A stretch of DNA of 64,000 nucleotides from Streptomyces griseus subsp. griseus. GTDB taxonomy: Bacteria; Actinomycetota; Actinomycetes; Streptomycetales; Streptomycetaceae. Shown piece by piece: positions 7,892 through 15,917 of the stretch. The stretch spans positions 124,001 to 188,000 of the forward strand of contig NZ_JOJE01000016.1 of the NCBI RefSeq assembly GCF_000720255.1, given 5' to 3'. How positions within the stretch are numbered: the stretch's first letter is position 1; every line of letters begins with the position of its first letter. The notes below the pieces were generated by a model. It was not told where the DNA came from, did no database searches, and saw nothing but the letters and a program-made list of their open reading frames with translations. A program made the position numbers and the translations under genes.

Positions 7892-7907
7892 GTTTGAAGC
7901 CAAACGA
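7890..7907. promoter_or_regulatory. Putative TetR operator, site 2 (ferredoxin operon)
   Basis: TTGTTTGAAGCCAAACGA is an 18-bp dyad (TTGTTT, 6-bp spacer, AAACGA). It covers the -10 end and the likely start point of the ferredoxin promoter. It matches sites 1 and 3 in half-site sequence and spacing. Confidence 0.65.
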
Positions 7908-8020
7908 GTGGGGGAGGCGGCTGGACCGCCTCCCTTTGGCCGAGGGCCCGGCCGTCACCACGGCCGGGCTCCCTCCCCTCCACCTCGCTCCGACGCCCTC
8001 ACCCTCAGGAGGACCGCACC

Positions 8021-8209
8021 ATGAAGGTCGTCGTCGACATGAACAAGTGCCAGGACCACGGCCAGTGCGTCTTCGCTTCCCCCGATGTCTTCTCCATGGA
8101 CGACGACGGTCACCTGGCCTACGTCCCCGACCCCGACGACGCCCTGCGCGACGAGGTCGAGGAGGCCGCGGACGTCTGCCCGCTCCAGGCCATCCGGATC
8201 GAGGGCTGA
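8021..8209 (+). CDS. P450-type [3Fe-4S]/[4Fe-4S] ferredoxin
   Basis: This is a 62-residue ferredoxin. The cluster ligands are Cys10 and Cys16 in CQDHGQC and the Cys-Pro near the C-terminus (DVCPLQAI). The second usual cysteine position is His, as in many P450-partner ferredoxins that carry a 3Fe cluster. The acidic surface (DDDGH, PDPDDALRDEVEEAAD) suits docking to P450 and reductase. The ATG follows AGGAGG. It is the first gene of the rightward operon, and its stop is 5 bp from the ferredoxin reductase start. It very likely feeds electrons to the divergently encoded P450. Confidence 0.93.
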   Translation: MKVVVDMNKCQDHGQCVFASPDVFSMDDDGHLAYVPDPDDALRDEVEEAADVCPLQAIRIEG

Positions 8210-8214
8210 CCCCC

Positions 8215-9432
8215 ATGACCGAGCTGCCCGGACGCATCGTCGTCGCCGGCGCCTCCCTGGGCGGCCTGCGCGCCGCCGAACAGCTGCGCGCGGCGGGCTG
8301 GACCGGGGCCGTCACCGTCGTCGGCGACGAGCCCCACATGCCCTACAACCGGCCCCCGCTGTCGAAGGAGGTGCTGGCCGGGAAGGCCCCCTTCGAGTCC
8401 CTCGCCCTCACTCCGAAGCCGGCCGCCGCCGACGTCGAGTGGCGCCTCGGGACCAAGGTCGTCGAGGCACGGCTCGCCGAGCGGACCGTCGAGTTGGACG
8501 ACGGTTCGGTCCTGCCCTACGGCGGACTGGTCGTCGCCACCGGCATGCGCCCCCGGCGACTGTCGTGCCCGGGCCCCCTCGTCGGGCGCCACACCGTCCG
8601 CACTCTCGCCGACGCCCGCGCCCTGCGCGACGAACTGGCCCGGCCCGGCGCGCGGGTGGTCGTGATCGGCGCCGGATTCATCGGCTGCGAGGTCGCCGCC
8701 ACCGCCGTCGGCCTCGGCGTCCGCGAGGTCACGGTCGTCGACCCGCTGCCCCTGCCCATGGTGGGCCCGCTCGGCGAACTCCTCGCCCGTGCGCTGCGCA
8801 CACGGCACGAGCAGCGCGGGGTGCGGTTCGCGCTCGGGGCGACGGTGGCCGGGTTCGAGGGCGACGACCGGGTCACCGGTGTCGTCCTGGGCGACGGCTC
8901 CGTACTGGCGGCCGACGTGGTCGTCGAATCCGTCGGTTCCGTCGCCAACGTCGAGTGGCTCCGGGGCAACGGGCTCGACCTGGCCGACGGTGTGCTCACC
9001 GACGAGCAGCTGCGCGTCGGCGGACGGCCCGAGGTCGTCGCGGTCGGCGATGTGGCCCGCTTCCCCAACGCCCGCTACGACGGCGTGGCCCGCCGGGTCG
9101 AGCACTGGTCGGTCCCGAGCGACACCGCCCGACACGCGGCACGCGTCCTCGCCTCCCATCTCAACGGCGCCGACGCGGAGTTGCCGCCCTTCGCGCCGCT
9201 GCCCACCTTCTGGAGCGACCAGCACGACTTCCGGCTCCAGTCCTTCGGGGCGCCGGCGCTCGGCCGGGACGACGTCCGTGTCCTGGACGGCGACCCGGCC
9301 GATGACGTACTCGCCGGCTACCACGCCGACGGCCGGCTCGTCGGCGTCGTCGCCCTCGGCGGCCAGGCCGCCACCCGGGGCGCCGCCCGCTACCGCGCCC
9401 AGCTGCTGCGGCAGCCCGCCCTCACCGCGTAA
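8215..9432 (+). CDS. FAD-dependent ferredoxin reductase
   Basis: This is a 405-residue pyridine-nucleotide-disulfide-type flavoprotein. The N-terminal FAD-binding Rossmann motif reads IVVAGASLGGLRAAEQL, PYNRPPLSKE follows, and a second nucleotide fold for NAD(P)H reads VVVIGAGFIGCEVAATA. The FAD-contacting VVAVGDVARFPN sits near residue 275. The C-terminal domain with FWSDQHDFRLQSFG is typical of rubredoxin/putidaredoxin-reductase relatives. It should transfer electrons from NAD(P)H to the ferredoxin next door. Translation begins 5 bp after the ferredoxin stop. Confidence 0.93.
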   Translation: MTELPGRIVVAGASLGGLRAAEQLRAAGWTGAVTVVGDEPHMPYNRPPLSKEVLAGKAPFESLALTPKPAAADVEWRLGTKVVEARLAERTVELDDGSVLPYGGLVVATGMRPRRLSCPGPLVGRHTVRTLADARALRDELARPGARVVVIGAGFIGCEVAATAVGLGVREVTVVDPLPLPMVGPLGELLARALRTRHEQRGVRFALGATVAGFEGDDRVTGVVLGDGSVLAADVVVESVGSVANVEWLRGNGLDLADGVLTDEQLRVGGRPEVVAVGDVARFPNARYDGVARRVEHWSVPSDTARHAARVLASHLNGADAELPPFAPLPTFWSDQHDFRLQSFGAPALGRDDVRVLDGDPADDVLAGYHADGRLVGVVALGGQAATRGAARYRAQLLRQPALTA

Positions 9433-9454
9433 GGAACCCTAAGGAACCCCCGCC

Positions 9455-10261
9455 ATGCCCTCAGTCCGTGGTTACTTCCCTCCCAAGACGGCGAGCGGTG
9501 CCTCGTCGCTGATCCCGTCCCCGCCGTGGCGCTACTCCGGCGACCTGCTCACCGTCGAGTACCGCACGGATCCCACGCGTGTGCGTGAACTGCTGCCCGA
9601 ACCACTGGAGTTGGCGGACGAGGATCCCGGCGCGGTCGCTCTCATCTGGGCCGACTGGCAGTCCTGCGCCGCTTCCGGCGACGAGCTGCTCGACCCCGTG
9701 CTCTCCCAGTACAAGGAGGCGTTCGCGGTCGTGCGTTGCGCGTACCGGGGGCGGACCTTCTCGCGGTGCGTGTACATCTGGGTCGACAAGGACTTCGCCA
9801 TCGCGCGTGGGCTGCACCAGGGCTATCCGAAGAAGCTCGGCTCGATCCACCAGACCCGCCCGCACCTCTACGGGCCCGCTCCGCGGATCGAGGCGGGAGC
9901 GCGCTTCGGGGCGACGCTGGCGGCGGCGGACCGGCGGCTCGCCCAGACGGTCGTCACCCTGCGGGAGCCGTCGCCGACCAATGGGTTCGTCAACGGTCAC
10001 CCCATGCTTCACCACCGCTGGCTGCCGTCCATCGAGAAGGGCAAGGGACTCGCCCTGGACGAGCTGATCGAGTCGGGGGCCGCGTCCTTCGAGGGCGGCC
10101 AGGCGTGGGTGGGTGATGCCGAGCTGGAGCTGTTCGAGGCGCCCACGGAGGAGTTGGCCCGGCTGGAGGTCCGCGAACCGATCGCCGCGTACTACCGCCA
10201 GGTCGGCGTGGTGTGGGACGGCGGACGGCTGTTGGAGTCCGGCACGTCCGGAGCCGAGTGA
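9455..10261 (+). CDS. Acetoacetate decarboxylase (ADC) superfamily enzyme
   Basis: This is a 268-residue ADC-fold protein. GYPKKLGSI carries the adjacent lysine pair of the family, where one Lys forms a Schiff base with a keto substrate and its neighbour lowers the pKa. The block YKEAFAVVRCAYRGR and the C-terminal EPIAAYYRQVGVVWDGG also fit. Within this meta-cleavage operon the substrate is more likely a keto acid or ring-cleavage product than acetoacetate; decarboxylation, or an aldolase/dehydratase role as in some ADC-like enzymes, is possible. It lies 22 bp after the reductase. Confidence 0.85.
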   Translation: MPSVRGYFPPKTASGASSLIPSPPWRYSGDLLTVEYRTDPTRVRELLPEPLELADEDPGAVALIWADWQSCAASGDELLDPVLSQYKEAFAVVRCAYRGRTFSRCVYIWVDKDFAIARGLHQGYPKKLGSIHQTRPHLYGPAPRIEAGARFGATLAAADRRLAQTVVTLREPSPTNGFVNGHPMLHHRWLPSIEKGKGLALDELIESGAASFEGGQAWVGDAELELFEAPTEELARLEVREPIAAYYRQVGVVWDGGRLLESGTSGAE

Positions 10262-10304
10262 CCGGAGTGACCCCCCTTACCCACGCAGGACTTGGAGACC
10301 GGAC

Positions 10305-11768
10305 ATGACCGAGCACACCCTCACGGTGGCCGGGGTCGCCGTCGACACCCGGCACTGGATCGGCGGCGAACGCGTCGCGTCCCCCGACACCTACACCGAC
10401 TTCTCTCCCATCGACGGAAGCGCCCTCGGGGAGATCGCCCGCGGCGGGCCCGCCGAAGCCGAGGCCGCCGTGGCCGCCGCCAAGGCCGCCTTCCCCTCCT
10501 GGGCCGCCACCCCCCGCGCCGAACGCGCCCGCCTCCTGCACGCCGTCGCCGACGGCGTGGAGAAGCGGCTGGAGGATCTCGCGATCGTCGAGACCACCGA
10601 CAACGGCGCGCTGCTGCGTTCGCACCGGCGGGGCGTGATGCCCCGGGTCGCGCACAACTTCCGCTTCTTCGCGGACTGGTTGTCGAGGCTGGACCACGAG
10701 GACTTCGAGACCCGGGGGCACACCAACCACGTGAGCTGGGACCCGGCCGGGCCGTCCGTGCTGATCACTCCGTGGAACGCCCCGCTGATGCTGGCCACCT
10801 GGAAGGTCGCCCCGGCGCTCGCGGCCGGCAACACCGTCGTCCTCAAGCCGGCCGAGTGGTCCCCGCTCACCGCCTCGCTGCTGGCGGACATCGCGGCGGA
10901 GGCGGGGCTGCCGGCCGGTGTCCTCAACGTCGTCCAGGGCTACGGCGCCGAGATCGGCGACGCCCTGACCTCCCACCCGGACGTCCGCCGGATCAGCTTC
11001 ACCGGGTCGGTGCCCACCGCCCGGCGGATCGCCGCGTCGGCCGCCGCCAACCTCACCCCGCTCAGCCTCGAACTCGGCGGGAAGTCACCCCTGTTGGTGT
11101 TCGCCGACGCCGATCTCGACCTGGCCGTCGACCTCGCGGTGGAGCAGTACGACAACGCCGGACAGGTCTGCCTCGCCGCGACCCGCATCCTCGTCGAGGA
11201 GAGTGCCGCCGAGGAGTTCACCCGCCGGTTCGTCGAGAAGGCCTCCCGGCTCACGCAGGGCGACCCGCGCGACGAGGGCACCGACATCGGGCCGAACATC
11301 CACCCCCGTCAGCTGGAGAAGATCGACGGCTTCGTGCGGCGGGCGATCGCGGACGGCGCCCGCGCGCTGATCGGCGGTCACCGCAAGGACGGTCAGTACT
11401 ACGCCCCGACGCTCCTCACGGAAGTCGCCCAGGACGCGGAGATCGTCCAGGAGGAGGTGTTCGGTCCGGTCCTGACCCTCCAGACCTTCACCACCGAGGA
11501 GGAGGCCGTCCGCCTCGCCAACGACACCCGCTTCGGCCTGGCCGCCACCCTCGCCACCGGCGACCCGGAACGGGCCGACCGGGTCACCGCCCGGCTCGTC
11601 GCCGGCACGGTCTGGGTCAACTGCTTCTTCGTACGCGACCTCCAGGCCCCCTTCGGCGGCTCCCGCCTCTCCGGTGTCGGCCGTGAGGGCGGCACCTGGA
11701 GCTTCGACTTCTACTGCGACCTGAAGAACACCGTCACCGCCCCGAAGGGATTCAGGGACCATGGGTGA
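10305..11768 (+). CDS. Aldehyde dehydrogenase, HpaE-like (5-carboxymethyl-2-hydroxymuconate semialdehyde dehydrogenase)
   Basis: This is a 487-residue NAD(P)-dependent ALDH. Landmarks are ITPWNAPLMLATWK (cofactor), FTGSVPTAR, the general base Glu256 in LELGGKS, and the nucleophile Cys289 in NAGQVCLAATR. The C-terminal VRDLQAPFGGSRLSGVGREG and FDFYCDLKNT resemble HpaE, which oxidises the ring-fission aldehyde of homoprotocatechuate. The next gene is an HpaD-like dioxygenase whose ATG overlaps this stop by 8 bp, which supports that assignment. A different aromatic semialdehyde remains possible. Confidence 0.85.
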   Translation: MTEHTLTVAGVAVDTRHWIGGERVASPDTYTDFSPIDGSALGEIARGGPAEAEAAVAAAKAAFPSWAATPRAERARLLHAVADGVEKRLEDLAIVETTDNGALLRSHRRGVMPRVAHNFRFFADWLSRLDHEDFETRGHTNHVSWDPAGPSVLITPWNAPLMLATWKVAPALAAGNTVVLKPAEWSPLTASLLADIAAEAGLPAGVLNVVQGYGAEIGDALTSHPDVRRISFTGSVPTARRIAASAAANLTPLSLELGGKSPLLVFADADLDLAVDLAVEQYDNAGQVCLAATRILVEESAAEEFTRRFVEKASRLTQGDPRDEGTDIGPNIHPRQLEKIDGFVRRAIADGARALIGGHRKDGQYYAPTLLTEVAQDAEIVQEEVFGPVLTLQTFTTEEEAVRLANDTRFGLAATLATGDPERADRVTARLVAGTVWVNCFFVRDLQAPFGGSRLSGVGREGGTWSFDFYCDLKNTVTAPKGFRDHG

Positions 11769-12693
11769 GATCGTCGGGGCGGGCCTGCTCGCCCATGTAC
11801 CCACCATCGTGCTGCCCGAGGCCGACCGGCTGGAGCTCAACGAGGGCAAGGAGATCACCCTCGTCACGGGCTTGGAGCAACTGCGCAAGGACGTCTTCGA
11901 TCGGGACGACTACGACACCGTCGTCGTCCTCGACTCCCACTGGGCGACGACCGTCGAGTTCGTCGTCACCGCCCAACAGCGGCGCGCGGGCCTGTTCACC
12001 TCCGAGGAGCTGCCGCGCGGCATGTGCCGGATGCCGTACGACTTCCCCGGCGACCCCGAACTCGCCCACAACATCGCCTCGTTCGCCGACAAGCACGGCA
12101 CCTGGATCACCGCGATCGAGGACGACTACCTACCGATCTACTACGCCACCATCAACCTCTGGAAGTTCCTCGGCGAGGGCCTGCCCGACAAGCGGTGGGT
12201 GACGATCGGCGTCTGTCAGACCGGCGACATGGAGGACCACCTGCGCCTGGGCCGCGCCCTCGCCGACGGCATCGCCGCCACCCCGGGACGCCGGGTGCTG
12301 CTCATCGCGTCCGGCGCGCTCTCGCACACCTTCTGGCCACTGCGCGAGATCCGCGACCACGAGGCCAGCGATCCGGTCCACATTCGTACCCCCGAGGCCC
12401 GCGAGGCCGACTACGAGCGCATCGCCTGGTTCAAGGAGGGCCGCCACGACAAGGTCCTCGACACCATGGACGCGTTCTGGAAGCTCAAGCCCGAAGCGAA
12501 GTTCTTCCACTACCTAATGCTGGCCGGCGCACTCGGCGAGCGGGCCTGCGTGGCCGGGGCCCGCCAGTACGGGGAGTACGAGAACTCCGTCGGCACCGGC
12601 CAGGTCCACCTCTGGTTCGACCGCCCCGCCGACGGCTGGACCGGCGCCCCGGCCCCCGCGGCCGCCGCCCCCCGCCACCCCCACCGCCTCTAG
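11761..12693 (+). CDS. LigB-type extradiol dioxygenase, HpaD-like (3,4-dihydroxyphenylacetate 2,3-dioxygenase family)
   Basis: This is a 310-residue class III extradiol ring-cleavage enzyme using non-heme Fe(II). The candidate metal ligands His12 (LLAHVPTIVLPE) and His60 (VVLDSHWATTVEF) sit where the family expects them. The blocks GLFTSEELPRGM, LLIASGALSHTF and SVGTGQVHLWF parallel enterobacterial HpaD. The expected reaction opens a catechol next to a hydroxyl group, giving a hydroxymuconic semialdehyde for the overlapping HpaE-like enzyme. The exact catechol cannot be read from sequence. Confidence 0.88.
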   Translation: MGEIVGAGLLAHVPTIVLPEADRLELNEGKEITLVTGLEQLRKDVFDRDDYDTVVVLDSHWATTVEFVVTAQQRRAGLFTSEELPRGMCRMPYDFPGDPELAHNIASFADKHGTWITAIEDDYLPIYYATINLWKFLGEGLPDKRWVTIGVCQTGDMEDHLRLGRALADGIAATPGRRVLLIASGALSHTFWPLREIRDHEASDPVHIRTPEAREADYERIAWFKEGRHDKVLDTMDAFWKLKPEAKFFHYLMLAGALGERACVAGARQYGEYENSVGTGQVHLWFDRPADGWTGAPAPAAAAPRHPHRL

Positions 12694-12733
12694 CCCACCG
12701 CCTCTGGCCCCACCGCCTTCAGGAAGGCCCGCC

Positions 12734-13579
12734 ATGCCCGAGTACCGCCGCATCCTCCTCGACGGCGCCGCCGTCCAGGTCACCGTCGACGGTGACGAAC
12801 TCGTCGCCGGGGACGGCCGCCGCGTCAAGACCGAGGACGCCCAGCACCTGCCGCCGGTGGTCCCCTCCAAGGTGATCGCCGTCCACCTCAACCACCGCAG
12901 CAGGGTCGAGGAGTTCCAGATCGGGCTCCCCGGCACGCCCACCTATTTCCACAAGCCGACCTCGGCCCTCAACTCCCACCGGGGTGCGATCGTCCGCCCC
13001 GAGGGCTGCAAGTGGCTCAACTACGAGGGGGAGGTCGCCATCGTCATCGGCAGGACCGCCCGCAACATCGCGCCGGAGGAGGCGGGGGAGTACATCGCGG
13101 GCTACACCATCGCCAACGACTACGGCCTGCACGACTTCCGCGACACCGATGCCGGCTCCATGCTCCGCGTGAAGGGCTCCGACACCCTCTGCCCGCTCGG
13201 CCCGGGCCTGGTCACCGACTGGGACTTCCACGGCAAGCGGCTGCGGACATACGTCAACGGCGAGGTGGTGCAGGACGGTTCGACCGACGAGATGACGTGG
13301 GACATGCACTACCTCGTCGCCGACATCGCCCGCACCATCACCCTGTACCCCGGTGACGTCCTGCTGTCCGGCACCCCCGCCAACTCCCGCCCCGTCCAGC
13401 CGGGAGACGTGGTGGAGGTGGAGGTGGACGGTCTCGGCCGGCTCACCAACCACGTCGTCACCGGCCCCGCCCCCGTCCGCGCCGACGTCGGCGCCCAGCC
13501 CACCGAGTCGGAGGAGGTGCTGTCCACCGCGCTCGGCGGCGACTGGGAGTTCCGGGGCGTCCGCCCGCCGAAGCGGTGA
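12734..13579 (+). CDS. Fumarylacetoacetate hydrolase family protein (HpaF/HpaG-like isomerase/decarboxylase or hydratase)
   Basis: This is a 281-residue single FAH domain. The metal-binding acidic cluster is visible as YEGEVAIVIGR, and other family blocks are GYTIANDYGLHDFRD, KGSDTLCPLGPGLVT, and the closing VLLSGTPANSRPVQPGDVVEVEV. In the homoprotocatechuate route such enzymes isomerise or decarboxylate 5-carboxymethyl-2-hydroxymuconate. E. coli HpaG is a two-domain fusion, but only one domain is present here, so one step may be done by the ADC-like enzyme. It ends in a GTGA overlap with the longest possible frame of the TetR gene. Confidence 0.87.
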   Translation: MPEYRRILLDGAAVQVTVDGDELVAGDGRRVKTEDAQHLPPVVPSKVIAVHLNHRSRVEEFQIGLPGTPTYFHKPTSALNSHRGAIVRPEGCKWLNYEGEVAIVIGRTARNIAPEEAGEYIAGYTIANDYGLHDFRDTDAGSMLRVKGSDTLCPLGPGLVTDWDFHGKRLRTYVNGEVVQDGSTDEMTWDMHYLVADIARTITLYPGDVLLSGTPANSRPVQPGDVVEVEVDGLGRLTNHVVTGPAPVRADVGAQPTESEEVLSTALGGDWEFRGVRPPKR

Positions 13580-13605
13580 GCGGACGGGCGGGTAGGGTCG
13601 CAGCC

Positions 13606-14232
13606 ATGACCGACTCCGCCGAGGGTGCCGACAGCCGTGAGCCGCGCCGGCGCATGGCCTACGGGGAAGGCCGCGAGGCCCTGCTCAACGCCGCCGTGCG
13701 GGTCGTCGCCCGGGGCGGGCTGCGCAAGCTCACCTACCGGGCTGTCGCGCAGGAGGCGGGCACCACCCACGGCCTCGTCGTCCACCACTTCGGCTCCCGG
13801 GACGCCCTCATCGAGGAGGCGCTCGCCCACGCCGTGCGCACCAGCCTCAATGTGAGCGACGTCGAGCCGGGCACCGGCAAGGTCACGGACTTCTCGGCCG
13901 GCCTGTCCGACATGGTCACCGCAGACCCCGACACCCAGGCCTTCCAGTACGAGCTGCTCCTGGAGTCCCGGCGCCGCCCTGAACTGCTGCCGCAGATCCG
14001 CGCCCTGTACGACGACTACTTCGACGCCACCGAGCGCGAGCTGTCCCGGATGCTCCCCGACGACGCCGGCCGCCCGCTGACCCGGCTGGTGTTCGCCGCC
14101 CTCGACGGGCTCGTCCTGCACCAGCTCGTGTTCGGCGAACCCGAGGTCACCGACGCGGCCCTGGAGCAGCTGCGCGGGCTCCTGCGCCTGCTGGACGCCA
14201 ACGGGGACACCCCTTCCGCCACCGACGGCTGA
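13606..14232 (+). CDS. TetR family repressor, likely local regulator of the amine/aromatic cluster
   Basis: This is a 208-residue TetR protein. The N-terminal helix-turn-helix reads LTYRAVAQEAGTTHGLVVHH followed by FGSRDALIEEAL; the C-terminal helices form a ligand domain. ATG 13606 is preferred, with GGGTAGGG ten bases upstream. A GTG at 13576 would overlap the FAH stop and is a possible longer start. Being the last gene of the ferredoxin operon, it would be autoregulated through operator site 2. Sites 1 and 3 would extend control to the P450 operon and the permease operon. The inducer is probably a pathway intermediate. Confidence 0.88.
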   Translation: MTDSAEGADSREPRRRMAYGEGREALLNAAVRVVARGGLRKLTYRAVAQEAGTTHGLVVHHFGSRDALIEEALAHAVRTSLNVSDVEPGTGKVTDFSAGLSDMVTADPDTQAFQYELLLESRRRPELLPQIRALYDDYFDATERELSRMLPDDAGRPLTRLVFAALDGLVLHQLVFGEPEVTDAALEQLRGLLRLLDANGDTPSATDG

Positions 14233-14251
14233 TCCGCCCACCCGGCAACCC

Positions 14252-14281
14252 CGGGCCCCGGGCGCGGTCGTCCGGGGCCCG
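14252..14281 (+). terminator. Strong GC hairpin after the TetR gene
   Basis: A perfect 10-bp stem (CGGGCCCCGG / CCGGGGCCCG) with a 10-base loop begins 20 bp past the TetR stop. There is no adjacent U-tract, which is usual in Streptomyces; CTTTTT follows only 15 bases later. It probably ends the ferredoxin-to-TetR operon. Confidence 0.6.
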
Positions 14282-14362
14282 ACCTCTTCCCGCCTCTTTT
14301 TGCAGGGCAATGCGCCGCCACCCCCTTGCCAAACGGATAGTTCCAGCCCACCATGAGGCAAC

Positions 14363-14380
14363 TCGTTTGGCCTGAAACGA
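14363..14380. promoter_or_regulatory. Putative TetR operator, site 3 (permease operon)
   Basis: TCGTTTGGCCTGAAACGA has perfect 6-bp half-sites (TCGTTT / AAACGA) and the same 6-bp spacer as site 2. It lies 32-49 bp upstream of the permease start. A lone half-site, CCAAACGG, occurs ~34 bp further upstream (14329-14336). Confidence 0.65.
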
Positions 14381-14411
14381 CATCCTCTCCCCTCTCTGGC
14401 AGGTGATCCGA

Positions 14412-15857
14412 GTGGACAGTCAGACAGCGGTCAGAAACCAGGCCGCGCCCGACGCCTCCACCGCAGGCAAGCTCAAGCCCAACTCCCTCGGCGTCCTGGG
14501 CATCCTCTTCTTCGTCCTCTCCGCCCAGGCGCCGCTGACCGGCATCGCGGGCTCCGTCCCCATCTCCGTCGCCATCGGCAACGGTCCCGGCACCCCCGCC
14601 GCCTACGCGGCCGCCGGTGTGATCACCCTGCTGTTCGCCGTCGGCTTCGTGGCCATGGGGCGCCACGTGGTGAACGCCGGCGCCTTCTACAACTACATCG
14701 GCAAGGGCCTCGGCCGGTCCGTCGGCACCGGCAGCGCCGGGATCGCCCTCTTCGCCTACTGCGCGATCCAGGCCGCCATGTACGGCCTGTACGGCGCGAC
14801 CGTGAGCGCCCTGCTCGCCCACCACACCGGCCTCGACGCGCCCTGGTGGGCATGTGCCCTGGTCACCATGGCGATCGTCCAGGTGCTGGGCGCCGCGGGC
14901 ATCGAGATGGGCGCCAAGGTGCTGGCGGTCTTCGTGCTGGCGGAGTTCAGCATCCTGACCGCCTTCGCGCTCGTCACCTTCGCCAAGGGAGGCGGCCCCG
15001 AGGGGCTCGGCCTCGGTCAGTCCTTCTCACCGGGTGCGGCACTGGAGGGCGCCCCGGGCGTGGCACTGATGTTCGCCGTGGCGTCGATGATCGGCTTCGA
15101 GGCCACCGCGATCTACGGCGAGGAGGCCCGCGAACCCCGCAGGACCGTCCCCCGGGCCACCTATCTGGCGGTCGCCCTCGTCACCGGATTCTTCGCCTTC
15201 ACCTCCTGGATGCTGGTCTCCTCCTACGGCGCGTCGAAGGCGACCGCGGCCGCCGGCAAGGCGCTGGGCAGCGGCGACTCGACGAGTTTCGTCTTCGCCC
15301 CGATCGCCGCCCAGTTCGACGCCTGGGTCAACGACGTGCTGCCGATCCTGCTGGCCACCTCCCTCTTCGCCGGCATCCTCGCCTTCCACAACTCCGCCAA
15401 CCGCTACCTGTTCTCCCTCAGTCGCGACGGACTGCTGCCCCGCAGGCTGTCGTCCATCAACCGCCGCCACTCGCCGGGCGCCGCGGGCACCGTCCAGACG
15501 GCGATCGCCGTGCTGCTGGTCGTCCCCTTCGCCCTGGCCGGCAAGGACCCGGTGCTGACCCTGTTCTCCTGGGGCAGCGGCGTCGCCGTCCTTGGGATCA
15601 TGCTCCTGTATCTGCTGACCTCGGCCTCCGTGGTCGCCTTCTTCCGCCGGCACCGTTTGGACACCCGGCCCTGGAACACACTGATCGCCCCCGCCCTGGG
15701 CGCCGTCGGCATCGCCGGCGCGATCTGGCTGATCGTCGAGAACTTCAGCACCCTCATCGGCGGTGAGCAGACCACCGCCCTCTGGCTCGAACTGACCGTC
15801 CCGGCGGTGCTGGCCCTGGGCGTGATCGCGGCCCGGCTGACCCGGCACCGCTCGTGA
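14412..15857 (+). CDS. APC-superfamily amino acid/amine permease (PuuP-like role)
   Basis: This is a 481-residue polytopic membrane protein with about 12 hydrophobic segments. The first, LGVLGILFFVLSAQAPLTGI, is typical of APC transporters, as are GAFYNYIGKGLG and MIGFEATAIYGEEAREPRRT. It probably imports the amine or amino acid that the cluster degrades. GTG 14412 is chosen because AGGTGAT lies at ribosome-binding distance; GTG 14403 is an alternative only three codons longer. It heads a unit with PuuC- and PuuD-like genes and is preceded by operator site 3. Confidence 0.9.
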   Translation: MDSQTAVRNQAAPDASTAGKLKPNSLGVLGILFFVLSAQAPLTGIAGSVPISVAIGNGPGTPAAYAAAGVITLLFAVGFVAMGRHVVNAGAFYNYIGKGLGRSVGTGSAGIALFAYCAIQAAMYGLYGATVSALLAHHTGLDAPWWACALVTMAIVQVLGAAGIEMGAKVLAVFVLAEFSILTAFALVTFAKGGGPEGLGLGQSFSPGAALEGAPGVALMFAVASMIGFEATAIYGEEAREPRRTVPRATYLAVALVTGFFAFTSWMLVSSYGASKATAAAGKALGSGDSTSFVFAPIAAQFDAWVNDVLPILLATSLFAGILAFHNSANRYLFSLSRDGLLPRRLSSINRRHSPGAAGTVQTAIAVLLVVPFALAGKDPVLTLFSWGSGVAVLGIMLLYLLTSASVVAFFRRHRLDTRPWNTLIAPALGAVGIAGAIWLIVENFSTLIGGEQTTALWLELTVPAVLALGVIAARLTRHRS

Positions 15858-15917
15858 CCGGCCGCACCCTCCCCCCGTACCAACCCGAACGCACCGTCTG
15901 ACCTGGAGGCCCCACGC

